Assembly: GCA_030532815.1 (NCBI GenBank)
Contig: JAUNKI010000080.1
Coordinates: forward strand, 1-8,607
Length of the DNA stretch: 8,607 nucleotides
Direction of reading: 5' to 3'
Source: Leptotrichiaceae bacterium
Lineage (GTDB): Bacteria; Fusobacteriota; Fusobacteriia; Fusobacteriales; Leptotrichiaceae
Every line of letters begins with the position of its first letter. Within the stretch, counting starts at the first letter, position 1. Below, piece by piece: positions 1 through 6,970 of this stretch. The translations under genes were made by a program, and so were the position numbers. The notes beneath the pieces were generated by a model, which searched no databases, was not told where the DNA came from, and was given only the letters and a program-made list of their open reading frames with translations.

Positions 1-652
1 TTTTATCAGAGAAATTGACAATTCTCAAATACTTATGTTTCCGGGAGGTTTCAGTGCAGGAGATGAGCCTGACGGATCGGCAAAATTTATTGTTGCAGTG
101 CTCAAAAATGAAAAAATAAAGGAAGCCGTTGAAAGATTTTTAAGGAGAGACGGACTAATTTTAGGAATATGTAACGGATTTCAGGCACTAATAAAATCAG
201 GACTTTTACCATACGGTGAAATCAGGGAACTGGATGAAACTTCTCCGACTCTTACATTTAACCGAATAGACAAACATATGTCAAAAATGGTAATGACAAA
301 AATTATAACAAATAATTCTCCATGGCTTGCAGACATTGAAGAAAATGAAATCCATACAATTCCGCTTTCTCACGGAGAAGGAAGAGTTGTAATAAGTGAG
401 GAGGATTACAGAAAATTATACATAAATAATCAGATAGCAACAAAGTATGTGAATTTTGAAGGGGATCCGAGTATGGAAATACAGTTTAATCCTAACGGTT
501 CATATTACGCTATTGAAGGAATGCTGGCATGTAATGGAAGAATATTCGGAAAAATGGCTCATTCTGAAAGAATGGGAAAAAATCTGTATAAAAATATAAT
601 AGGAAATAAGGAACAGAATATATTCAGAAACGGGATAAAATTTTTTAAATAA
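1..652 (+). CDS. purL: Phosphoribosylformylglycinamidine synthase (FGAM synthase), C-terminal glutaminase part, 5' truncated by window
   Basis: This is the C-terminal glutamine amidotransferase domain of FGAM synthase, which uses glutamine and ATP to turn FGAR into FGAM in the cytoplasm. The frame is open from base 2 to the TAA at 650-652, so only about 216 residues are visible; the synthetase domains lie upstream of the window. PGGFSAGDEPDG is followed by LGICNGFQ, which carries the nucleophile Cys (codon 170-172). Near the end, KMAHSERMGKN supplies the His (560-562) and Glu (566-568) of the class I glutaminase triad. The GICNGFQ wording and the NPNGSYYAIEG and GKMAHSER segments fit the long single-chain PurL of clostridia and fusobacteria rather than a separate PurQ. 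A separate PurQ cannot be excluded from this fragment alone, but a PurQ start would be expected closer to PGGFSAGD. The triad is intact, in contrast to PurF. purE follows after 40 nt. Confidence 0.93.
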   Translation, partial: FIREIDNSQILMFPGGFSAGDEPDGSAKFIVAVLKNEKIKEAVERFLRRDGLILGICNGFQALIKSGLLPYGEIRELDETSPTLTFNRIDKHMSKMVMTKIITNNSPWLADIEENEIHTIPLSHGEGRVVISEEDYRKLYINNQIATKYVNFEGDPSMEIQFNPNGSYYAIEGMLACNGRIFGKMAHSERMGKNLYKNIIGNKEQNIFRNGIKFFK

Positions 653-692
653 ATAATTTTAAATTTTGAATAATGAAAGGAGAAAACAGATA

Positions 693-1172
693 ATGAAAGT
701 GGCAATATTTTTTGGAAGTAAGTCTGATACGGAAAAAATGAAAGGAGCTGCGAACTGTCTGAGAGAATTCGGAATAGAATACGAAGCTTACATATTATCA
801 GCACACCGTGTTCCCGAAAAACTTGAAGAAGTGCTTGAGGAAGTCCAGAAAAAAGGAGCAGAGGTAATTATAGCGGGAGCAGGACTTGCAGCACATCTAC
901 CTGGTGTAATAGCTTCAAAAACAATTCTGCCTGTTGTGGGAATTCCTCTGAACGGTGCAATAGGAGGACTTGACTCACTTTATTCCATAGTTCAGATGCC
1001 CAAATCAATTCCTGTGGCAACTGTGGGAATAGATAATTCATACAACGGGGGACTGCTGGCAGTACAGATACTTTCACTGAAATACGAAGATATAAGGAAA
1101 AAATTGATTAATTTCAGAAAAGAAATGAAGGAAAAATTTATAAAGGAAAATGATATTCAACCTTTTTTGTAA
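693..1172 (+). CDS. purE: N5-carboxyaminoimidazole ribonucleotide mutase / AIR carboxylase catalytic subunit
   Basis: PurE forms CAIR (4-carboxy-AIR), the substrate of PurC. The start at 693 is chosen because AAAGGAG (676-682) lies 10 nt upstream and the protein then begins MKVAIFFGSKSD, the normal family start; a TTG at 666 in the same frame would add an unlikely tail. The product is 159 residues, normal for PurE. Visible motifs are GSKSD (8-12), SAHR (36-39), AGAGLAAHLPG (61-71) and DSLYSIVQMP (94-103), with the IPVATVGID strand after them. SAHR and AAHLPG are class I features, expected to act on N5-CAIR made by PurK rather than directly on CO2; class II enzymes tend to have SAHK and a different loop. 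No purK is in the window. The last residues, QPFL and the stop, are encoded by a sequence that recurs after purH, so the C-terminal tail may have been reshaped by a repeat. Confidence 0.96.
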   Translation: MKVAIFFGSKSDTEKMKGAANCLREFGIEYEAYILSAHRVPEKLEEVLEEVQKKGAEVIIAGAGLAAHLPGVIASKTILPVVGIPLNGAIGGLDSLYSIVQMPKSIPVATVGIDNSYNGGLLAVQILSLKYEDIRKKLINFRKEMKEKFIKENDIQPFL

Positions 1173-1175
1173 AAA
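1158..1175. repeat. Half copy of a short palindromic repeat over the purE stop codon
   Basis: The 18-mer caaccttttttgtaaaaa is identical to bases 6971-6988 after purH. There it is the left part of a perfect palindrome; here the right arm is lost (tat follows instead of aggttg). It encodes the final residues and TAA stop of purE. I infer a dispersed short palindrome family; the copy number elsewhere in the genome is unknown. Confidence 0.55.
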
Positions 1176-1183
1176 TATATCCG

Positions 1184-1203
1184 AACTTTTTTTCAAAAAA
1201 GTT
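1184..1203. repeat. Short AT-rich hairpin between purE and purC
   Basis: aactttttt (1184-1192) and aaaaaagtt (1195-1203) are perfect inverted repeats with a 2-nt centre. The stem is nearly all A-T and no T-run follows it, so it is not a convincing terminator. It lies just upstream of the purC ribosome binding site and resembles the palindrome after purH in design (a T-run opposite an A-run, closed by a few G-C pairs). It may trim or stabilise mRNA, or be a relic of the same repeat family. Confidence 0.45.
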
Positions 1204-1230
1204 TAAAAAGATGGAATGGAGGATAAAAGA

Positions 1231-1938
1231 ATGGAAAAAAAAGATTTTATTTATGAAGGAAAAGCAAAACAGGTATACTCTACTGATGATGAAAATCTCG
1301 TAATTATACATTATAAAGATGATGCAACGGCGGGAAATGGTGAAAAAAAGGGAACAATTAAAGATAAGGGAATTATAAATAATAAAATTACTGCAAAACT
1401 GTTTTCGGTTTTGAAAAAGAACGGGATAAAAACTCATTTTAAGGAAATTCTCAATGAAAGGGAACAGTTATGTGAAAAACTTTCAATAATACCTCTTGAA
1501 GTAATAGTAAGAAACGTAATAACCGGATCAATGACAAAAAGAACCGGAGTAGCTGACGGGACTGTACCGAAAATTCCCATATTTGAAATATGTTATAAAA
1601 ATGATGAATACGGAGATCCTCTTATAAACGATTATCATGCAGTGGCAATGGAACTTGCAACATTTGAAGAGTTGGAGCAGATATACGAAACAACTTCAAA
1701 AATTAATGAACTTCTGAAGAAGATATTTGATGAAGAAGGAATTATACTTGTTGATTTTAAAATTGAATTCGGAAAAAACAGTAAAGGAGAAATACTCCTT
1801 GCAGATGAAATAACTCCCGATACATGCAGACTATGGGATAAATCTACGAGGAAAAAGCTTGATAAAGACAGATTCAGACAAGATTTGGGCGGAATAGAGG
1901 AAGCATATATGGAAATTTTAAACAGACTGGAAAAATAG
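1231..1938 (+). CDS. purC: Phosphoribosylaminoimidazole-succinocarboxamide synthase (SAICAR synthetase)
   Basis: PurC joins aspartate to CAIR with ATP to give SAICAR. The start at 1231 is preferred because GGAGG (1218-1222) sits 8 nt upstream; an in-frame ATG at 1216 overlaps that ribosome binding site. The product is 235 residues, the usual size of the compact bacterial enzyme. Motifs in order: YEGKAKQVY (8-16, ATP-binding glycine/lysine region), VRNVITGS (93-100), VDFKIEFG (174-181), [10 protein letters not shown] (191-200) and [10 protein letters not shown] (211-220). All are the standard family signatures, and nothing is truncated. The aspartylated product would go to PurB, which is not in this window. 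purF follows after 12 nt, so the two are almost certainly cotranscribed. Confidence 0.97.
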   Translation: MEKKDFIYEGKAKQVYSTDDENLVIIHYKDDATAGNGEKKGTIKDKGIINNKITAKLFSVLKKNGIKTHFKEILNEREQLCEKLSIIPLEVIVRNVITGSMTKRTGVADGTVPKIPIFEICYKNDEYGDPLINDYHAVAMELATFEELEQIYETTSKINELLKKIFDEEGIILVDFKIEFGKNSKGEILLADEITPDTCRLWDKSTRKKLDKDRFRQDLGGIEEAYMEILNRLEK

Positions 1939-1950
1939 AAAGGAGTGGAA

Positions 1951-3330
1951 ATGGCAAGCGTCAAAAGTGCGGATAAAATTGAAGAAGGAGGAATATTTGC
2001 ACTGTATTCAAATGAAGTGAGGAACGATCTTGTAGGGCTTGCATATTACGGAATGTACGCTCTTCAGCATAGAGGACAGGAAAGTGCGGGTTTCAGTATA
2101 TTTGATACTGTATCGGATAATAGGATAAGACAGAAAACCGTTAAAAATAAAGGACTTGTAGCAGATGTGTTTTCATTTGAAGATTTGCATAATTATACGG
2201 GAAATATCCTTGTCGGACATCTAAAATACGCTGCTGAAGGAGTAGCTTCCGTACATAGTTACCAACCTTTAAGAGGAGAATCACTTTTAGGAAAAATTTC
2301 CATAGTTCATAACGGAAATCTATTGAATACCGAAACATTAAAACAGGAATTAATGGAAAACGGTTCTCTGTTTCAGACTAAGACGGATACTGAAATTATA
2401 CTGAAATTACTGGGGAAAAATGCAAAATATGGATATAAGGATGCAATATTGAATACTTTGAAAAAACTTGAAGGGGCATTTGCAGTAGCAATAATAGTAG
2501 GAAATAAATTAATAGGTATACGAGATCCTTTAGGAATAAGACCTCTCTGTCTGGGAAAAACAGATGACGGGATTTATGTTCTTTCGTCTGAGTCATGTGC
2601 ATTGGATGCGATAAATGCAAATTTTATAAGAGATATAGAGCCGGGAGAACTTGTAATAATAGATGAAAATGGTCTAAAATCAATAAAATATGATAATAGA
2701 GATAAAAAATATTATTCATCTTTTGAATATATCTATTTTGCAAGACCTGACAGTGTAATCGACGGACTGAGTGTATATAACGTACGACATGAATCAGGTA
2801 GACTTCTGTATGAACAGAATCCTATAAATGCGGATTTGGTTATAGGAGTGCCGGATTCGGGAGTGCCGGCGGCAATAGGATATTCTGAAGCAAGCGGGAT
2901 ACCTTACGGAGCAGCACTTATAAAAAATAAATATATAGGAAGGACATTTATCCTGCCAACGCAGGAATTAAGGGAAAAAGCGGTAAGAGTTAAGTTGAAT
3001 CCTATGAAAAGTCTTATAGAGGGAAAAAGGATAGTCGTAGTGGATGATTCTCTTGTGAGAGGGACTACATCAAAAATACTTATTAAAATACTGTTTGATG
3101 CAGGAGCGAAGGAAGTTCATTTCAGGTCTGCTTCTCCTGTAGTAATAAGCGAGTCTTATTTCGGTGTGAACATAGCAGGAAAGGAACTTATAGGAAACAG
3201 GCTTTCCGTTGACGGAATAAGAGATGAAATCGGTGCAACTTCGCTGGATTATCTTTCATACCGAAATATGAAAAAAGCACTTAAAAACAGAGATGTGAAT
3301 CTGGACAGTTTTAAAAGGGATGAAGAATAA
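1951..3330 (+). CDS. purF: Amidophosphoribosyltransferase lacking the catalytic N-terminal cysteine
   Basis: PurF normally makes phosphoribosylamine from PRPP and glutamine, the first committed purine step. ATG 1951 follows AAAGGAG (1939-1945) by 5 nt; a GTG at 1945 overlaps that site. The product is 459 residues. The N-terminal half is an Ntn glutaminase fold: ALQHRGQESAGF, GHLKYAA (89-95), HNGNL (N121, G122) and KTDTE (D146). The C-terminal half is the phosphoribosyltransferase, with EYIYFARPDS, IGRTFI and the PRPP loop VVVDDSLVRGTT (D365, D366), apparently intact. Oddities: where the family reads E-E-C-G-x-F, this protein reads E-E-G-G-I-F, so nucleophile Cys is Gly13 (codon 1987-1989). 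The Arg and Thr of GHxRYxT are K92 and A95. Only two cysteines exist (C200, C216), and the C-terminal Fe-S tail of the Bacillus enzyme is missing. Family identity is certain; glutamine-dependent activity is doubtful, while ammonia-dependent activity is plausible. Confidence 0.93.
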   Translation: MASVKSADKIEEGGIFALYSNEVRNDLVGLAYYGMYALQHRGQESAGFSIFDTVSDNRIRQKTVKNKGLVADVFSFEDLHNYTGNILVGHLKYAAEGVASVHSYQPLRGESLLGKISIVHNGNLLNTETLKQELMENGSLFQTKTDTEIILKLLGKNAKYGYKDAILNTLKKLEGAFAVAIIVGNKLIGIRDPLGIRPLCLGKTDDGIYVLSSESCALDAINANFIRDIEPGELVIIDENGLKSIKYDNRDKKYYSSFEYIYFARPDSVIDGLSVYNVRHESGRLLYEQNPINADLVIGVPDSGVPAAIGYSEASGIPYGAALIKNKYIGRTFILPTQELREKAVRVKLNPMKSLIEGKRIVVVDDSLVRGTTSKILIKILFDAGAKEVHFRSASPVVISESYFGVNIAGKELIGNRLSVDGIRDEIGATSLDYLSYRNMKKALKNRDVNLDSFKRDEE

Positions 3331-3355
3331 TCTCAAATTACGGAAATTAAAAATA

Positions 3356-3385
3356 TTACCTGTCAAGGCAAGTAAAATTTATAAT
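3356..3385 (+). promoter_or_regulatory. Weak candidate promoter upstream of purM
   Basis: A perfect TATAAT lies at 3380-3385, with TTACCT (3356-3361, three matches to TTGACA) 18 nt upstream, inside the 120-nt purF-purM gap. In such AT-rich DNA a TATAAT arises easily by chance, so this is only a possibility. It would allow purM-purN to be transcribed separately from purL-purF. Confidence 0.25.
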
Positions 3386-3406
3386 TACAGAAAAAATATT
3401 ATTAAA

Positions 3407-3436
3407 CGTATAAAATCTGACAGTAATTTTTATACG
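3407..3436 (+). promoter_or_regulatory. Leader hairpin immediately before the purM ribosome binding site
   Basis: cgtataaaa (3407-3415) and ttttatacg (3428-3436) form a perfect 9-bp stem with a 12-nt loop. The AAAGGAG of purM (3439-3445) starts 2 nt after the stem. A hairpin so placed can affect translation initiation or mRNA processing. There is no T-run after it, so it is not a terminator. No ligand-binding core is recognisable. Confidence 0.45.
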
Positions 3437-3450
3437 AGAAAGGAGAAAAA

Positions 3451-4449
3451 ATGTCCATATCATACAAAGATGCAGGTGTAGATAAGGAAGAAGGCTACAG
3501 AACAGTGGAAAAAATAAAAAATAAAGTCAGAAGTACATATAACAGTAATGTTATGAACGATTTGGGGAGTTTCGGGGCATTATACAAATTAGGCGGATAT
3601 AAAAATCCCGTTCTTGTTTCGGGAACCGATGGAGTAGGAACAAAACTGAAAATCGCTTTTGAAAGAAAAAAGTATGATACTGTGGGAATAGACTGTGTTG
3701 CAATGTGTGTAAACGATATTTTATGTCACGGAGCAAAGCCGCTTTTTTTCCTTGATTATCTTGCCTGTGGGAAACTGAACTCTGATGTATCTTCTGAAAT
3801 AATAAAAGGTGTCGCAGAGGGTTGTTTACAGGCAGAAGCTGCACTTATAGGGGGAGAAACTGCTGAAATGCCGGGATTTTATTCTGAGGGTGAATACGAT
3901 ATTGCGGGATTTTCAGTAGGTGTAGTGGAAGAAGAGAAAATAGTAAATGGTTCTGACGTGAAAGAAGGAGATGTTATTATAGCTCTTTCTTCAAATGGAG
4001 CTCACAGTAACGGATTTTCACTACTCAGAAAACTGTTTACTGATTTAAATGTTGAATATGAGGGGAAATCAATAGGAGAATGGTTACTGACACCTACAAG
4101 GATATATGTGAATTCAGTTCAGAAAGTAATGAAAGAAGTAAAGATTAACGGAATGGCACATATAACAGGAGGAGGAATTATTGAAAATATTCCGAGAACA
4201 GTTCCTGAAGGATTATGTGCAAATATTCAAAAGGAAAAAATTCAGATACATAAATTATTTCAACATGAAACATTTAAAAAAGTGACGGAAGATGAAATGT
4301 GGGGAACATTCAATATGGGTGTCGGATTTGTTTTGATAATAGATAAAAAAGATGTCAAAGCCGCTATTGACATTCTTTCTCAAAATGGTGAAAATGCTTA
4401 TGAAATAGGATATATAAGTAAGGGAGAACAGAAATTATGTCTGAAGTAA
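3451..4449 (+). CDS. purM: Phosphoribosylformylglycinamidine cyclo-ligase (AIR synthetase)
   Basis: PurM closes the imidazole ring, turning FGAM plus ATP into AIR. ATG 3451 follows AAAGGAG (3439-3445) by 5 nt. The product is 332 residues, slightly short of the usual 340-350 but with both domains present. Motifs: SGTDGVGTKL (57-66), DCVAMCVND (81-89), GAKPLFFLDYLACGKL (94-109), IGGETAEMPG (133-142) and later AHSNGFSL and HITGGGIIENIPR. These are the conserved ATP and substrate segments of the PurM/SelD/ThiL superfamily, and the exact wording is that of PurM. The end of purM overlaps the start of purN by 13 nt, indicating translational coupling. The 120-nt leader with a hairpin suggests some independent control. 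Confidence 0.97.
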   Translation: MSISYKDAGVDKEEGYRTVEKIKNKVRSTYNSNVMNDLGSFGALYKLGGYKNPVLVSGTDGVGTKLKIAFERKKYDTVGIDCVAMCVNDILCHGAKPLFFLDYLACGKLNSDVSSEIIKGVAEGCLQAEAALIGGETAEMPGFYSEGEYDIAGFSVGVVEEEKIVNGSDVKEGDVIIALSSNGAHSNGFSLLRKLFTDLNVEYEGKSIGEWLLTPTRIYVNSVQKVMKEVKINGMAHITGGGIIENIPRTVPEGLCANIQKEKIQIHKLFQHETFKKVTEDEMWGTFNMGVGFVLIIDKKDVKAAIDILSQNGENAYEIGYISKGEQKLCLK

Positions 4450-5027
4450 AAACAAAAATAGCAGTTCTTGTGTCAGGTTCAGGTTCAAATTTGCAGGCAA
4501 TTATTGAAAATGTTGAAAAAGGAAGCCTTAACTGCGAAATTTCCTATGTAATAGCCGACAGGGAATGTTATGCTGTAGAAAGAGCACAGAAACATAAAAT
4601 AAGAACTGCCGTATTTGACAAAAAGCTGTTCGGAGAAAGGCTTTCAGATGAAATAAATATACTTCTGAAAAATAGCAGTGAAGAAATTTCGTATATTATT
4701 CTGGCAGGATATCTTTCCATATTGTCAAAGGAATTTATTCAGGATTGGAACAGGAAAATAATAAATATTCATCCTTCTTTACTTCCCAAATATGGAGGAA
4801 AAGGAATGTACGGACTGAAAGTCCATAAATCCGTGTTAAAAAACAATGAAAAAGAAAGCGGTTGTACTATTCATTATGTGGACAGCGGGATTGATACAGG
4901 AGAGGTTATAATGAAAATGAAAGTTCCGGTTTTTGAAAACGATACTCCTGAAATTCTTCAGAAAAGAATACTCGAAAAGGAACATATATTGCTGATAGAA
5001 GGAATAAAGAAGCTGATTTCCAAATAA
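4437..5027 (+). CDS. purN: Phosphoribosylglycinamide formyltransferase (10-formyl-THF dependent)
   Basis: PurN formylates GAR to FGAR using 10-formyltetrahydrofolate. ATG 4437 lies inside the end of purM (13-nt overlap) and is preceded by AGGGAG (4421-4426) with 10-nt spacing. The product is 196 residues, normal length. IAVLVSGSGSNLQAI near the N-terminus is the phosphate-binding region. INIHPSLLP gives the catalytic Asn110 and His112, and HYVDSGIDTG gives Asp153; together these correspond to the Asn-His-Asp triad of E. coli PurN. The stretch after HPSLLP reads KYGGKGMYG, where many PurN have a phenylalanine-rich GxHG variant; the alteration is mild and still compatible with the family. After purN the tight packing ends with a 415-nt non-coding gap. 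Confidence 0.96.
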   Translation: MSEVKTKIAVLVSGSGSNLQAIIENVEKGSLNCEISYVIADRECYAVERAQKHKIRTAVFDKKLFGERLSDEINILLKNSSEEISYIILAGYLSILSKEFIQDWNRKIINIHPSLLPKYGGKGMYGLKVHKSVLKNNEKESGCTIHYVDSGIDTGEVIMKMKVPVFENDTPEILQKRILEKEHILLIEGIKKLISK

Positions 5028-5236
5028 ACAAATATTAACAGAAAATTAAAAATGGAAAAAATTATAAATTTTTAGCATATTCAGATGCAATAAAATTGGA
5101 AAAATGGATAAGAATGATAAAGAGTATGTAAGAAGCTGAAAATGGGGACGGGACTGTTTAATAAGCGTGAATGAATAAAATCGTATTTTATGTAATATGT
5201 AATAACATGATATTTAATATCTGACTATATAATATC

Positions 5237-5262
5237 CAATACAATGAAATCAGATTGTATTG
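5237..5262. repeat. Perfect hairpin inside the mobile-element-like region
   Basis: caatacaat (5237-5245) and attgtattg (5254-5262) form a 9-bp stem with an 8-nt loop. It lies near the centre of the 5150-5412 element. No T-run follows on the + strand. Function unknown. Confidence 0.45.
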
Positions 5263-5275
5263 AATTTATCAAATA

Positions 5276-5303
5276 GATTAAAAATTAAGATATATTTTTA
5301 ATC
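5276..5303. repeat. Second perfect hairpin inside the mobile-element-like region
   Basis: gattaaaaat (5276-5285) and atttttaatc (5294-5303) form a 10-bp stem with an 8-nt loop, 13 nt after the previous hairpin. The stem is mostly A-T. The two hairpins have equal loop size and bracket the middle of the element. Confidence 0.45.
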
Positions 5304-5442
5304 GGAAATATTTATATTATTTCAAACAGTTTTATTACAAATATCGTTTTAAAAAATTTATTTTAATAAGTTCTATAAATACGGGAATTACACAGTTTAT
5401 AAAAACAGTCCCAAATAAAATAATTAATTGAAAGGAAACAGA

Positions 5443-6963
5443 ATGAAAAAAAGAGCATTAATAAGTGTATATGATAAAACAGGGATATTGGAATTTGCAA
5501 AGTTTCTAAGTAAAAAAAATGTGGAAATAATTTCTACCGGAGGAACTTATAAATTTTTAAAGGAAAAGGGGCTTAATGTAACGGAAATTTCCGAAGTTAC
5601 AAATTTTAAAGAAATGCTTGATGGAAGAGTGAAAACTTTACATCCCAATATTCATGGGGGAATATTAGCGATAAGAGGAAATAAGGAACATATGGATACT
5701 ATAAAAGCTGAAGGCATAGAGACAATAGATTTTGTTATAGTAAATTTATATCCTTTTTTCAGAGAAGTTCAAACGGACAAGTCTTTTGATGAAAAAATAG
5801 AATTTATAGATATAGGCGGACCTACAATGTTAAGATCCGCTGCAAAGGCTTTTAAAGATGTTATTGTAATCTGTAATACCGAAGATTATGAAATTGTAAT
5901 GAAAGAAATGGAAAATAACGGTGAAGTTTCCTTTGAAACTAAAAAAAGATTGGCGGGAAAAGTGTTTAATCTGACAACTGCCTATGATGCGGCAATTTCA
6001 AATTTTTTGCTGGAGGAAGAATATCCCGAATATTTAAATGTATCATACAGAAAAAAATTTGATTTGAGATACGGAGAAAATCCTCATCAAAGTTCGTCTT
6101 ATTATGTTTCCACGACGGAAAACGGAAGTATGAAAGATGCCGTACAGCTGAATGGTAAGGAATTATCCTTTAATAATATACGGGATATGGACATAGCATG
6201 GAAAGTAGTGGGGGAATTTGAGGAAACGGCATGCTGTGCAGTAAAACATTCCACTCCCTGCGGAGTGGCAGTGGGAAATAATGTATTTAATGCCTATATT
6301 AAAGCACATGACTGTGACCCTGTTTCAATATTTGGAGGAATTGTAGCTTTTAATAGGGAAATTGATAAAAATACTGCCCAAGAACTGAATAAAATATTTC
6401 TGGAAATAGTAATAGCTCCGTCTTTTTCAAATGATGCACTTGAAATATTGAAAAATAAAAAAAATTTACGAGTTATACAATGCGGAATCGCTAAGCCTCA
6501 GGATAAATATGAGTATGTGAAAGTGGACGGCGGGATACTTGTTCAGGAAACAAATACGAAAATTTCTGAAGAAGTGAAAACGGTAACTGAAAAACAGCCT
6601 ACAGAAGAGGAAAAATCGGATATGCTATTAGGAATAAAAGTTGTAAAACATGTTAAATCCAATGCAATAGTCGTAGTAAAAAACGGAATGGCTGTAGGTG
6701 TGGGAACAGGACAGACAAACAGAATATGGGCAACTGAACATGCGTTGAAACATGCGGCGGAAAAATTGGAGACATTGGAAGGAGCAGTGCTTGCTTCTGA
6801 TGCATTTTTTCCGTTCAGGGACTGTGTAGATGAAGCAGCCAAATATGGAATTAAAGCCATTGTACAACCGGGAGGTTCTTTAAGGGATCAGGAATCGATA
6901 GATGCATGTAACGAACATGGAATAAGTATGGTATTTACAGGTATAAGGCATTTTAAACATTAA
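5443..6963 (+). CDS. purH: Bifunctional AICAR transformylase / IMP cyclohydrolase
   Basis: PurH carries out the last two steps to IMP: formylation of AICAR with 10-formyl-THF, then ring closure. ATG 5443 follows AAAGGA (5431-5436) by 6 nt; an in-frame TTG at 5428 precedes that site and is not used. The product is 506 residues, full length. The N-terminal MGS-like cyclohydrolase domain shows [11 protein letters not shown] (5-15), STGGTYKFL (31-39) and [16 protein letters not shown] (60-75). The transformylase domain shows [17 protein letters not shown] with the catalytic Lys268-His269, [28 protein letters not shown] and the C-terminal TGIRHFKH. Nothing appears missing. The gene is flanked on both sides by non-coding repeat-rich gaps of over 400 nt, so it may be a separate transcript or depend on read-through. 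Confidence 0.97.
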   Translation: MKKRALISVYDKTGILEFAKFLSKKNVEIISTGGTYKFLKEKGLNVTEISEVTNFKEMLDGRVKTLHPNIHGGILAIRGNKEHMDTIKAEGIETIDFVIVNLYPFFREVQTDKSFDEKIEFIDIGGPTMLRSAAKAFKDVIVICNTEDYEIVMKEMENNGEVSFETKKRLAGKVFNLTTAYDAAISNFLLEEEYPEYLNVSYRKKFDLRYGENPHQSSSYYVSTTENGSMKDAVQLNGKELSFNNIRDMDIAWKVVGEFEETACCAVKHSTPCGVAVGNNVFNAYIKAHDCDPVSIFGGIVAFNREIDKNTAQELNKIFLEIVIAPSFSNDALEILKNKKNLRVIQCGIAKPQDKYEYVKVDGGILVQETNTKISEEVKTVTEKQPTEEEKSDMLLGIKVVKHVKSNAIVVVKNGMAVGVGTGQTNRIWATEHALKHAAEKLETLEGAVLASDAFFPFRDCVDEAAKYGIKAIVQPGGSLRDQESIDACNEHGISMVFTGIRHFKH

Positions 6964-6970
6964 TTATCTC

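Larger units (their letters stand above)
5150..5412. mobile_element. Miniature or decayed IS256-like element (non-coding) in the purN-purH gap
   Basis: GGGACTGTTT (5150-5159) has its exact reverse complement at 5403-5412. Read inward from each end, the similarity continues with small gaps: GGGACTGTTT, then ATAA, GTG, AAT and CGTATTT (5182-5188 on the left; complement at 5377-5383 on the right), giving imperfect terminal repeats of about 36-39 nt. The right end read inward contains ATAAACTGTGTAAT, reminiscent of IS256-family ends; that assignment rests on memory and is uncertain. No reading frame of useful length lies inside, so this would be non-autonomous. No clear target duplication is visible next to the ends. 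The 122 nt before it (5028-5149) show no gene or signal; purH starts 30 nt after it. The element may separate purH transcription from upstream or carry its own promoter, but no good promoter match is seen. Confidence 0.6.

Noticed and set aside
666..692. Upstream TTG start for purE adding nine residues
   Set aside because: It lies before the AAAGGAG that serves the ATG at 693, and the added residues do not resemble a PurE N-terminus.
1216..1230. Upstream ATG start for purC
   Set aside because: This ATG overlaps the GGAGG ribosome binding site; ATG 1231 has the right spacing and the usual PurC start.
1635..1964. Antisense reading frame of 109 codons opposite purC
   Set aside because: The purC frame on the + strand is a clear conserved gene; the antisense product has no recognisable domain and low-complexity Ser/Ile/Phe content. 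Other antisense frames in the window were dropped for the same reason.
1985..2004. Internal Shine-Dalgarno-like AAGGAGG in purF with an in-frame CTG downstream, as if translation restarted after the missing Cys
   Set aside because: The match is a by-product of the Glu-Gly-Gly codons; CTG is a poor start and nothing else supports a shortened protein.
3331..3450. Purine riboswitch or PurR-type operator before purM
   Set aside because: No three-way-junction core motifs and no CGAA-type inverted boxes are recognisable there or in the other gaps.
5052..5139. Tiny reading frames of 7 and 11 codons after purN (5052-5075 and 5104-5139)
   Set aside because: Too short, no ribosome binding site of note and no recognisable sequence.
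5142..5149. Target-site duplication for the 5150-5412 element
   Set aside because: The 8-9 nt on the left (ending in ggggac) and on the right (starting aaataaaa) do not match, so no duplication is claimed.
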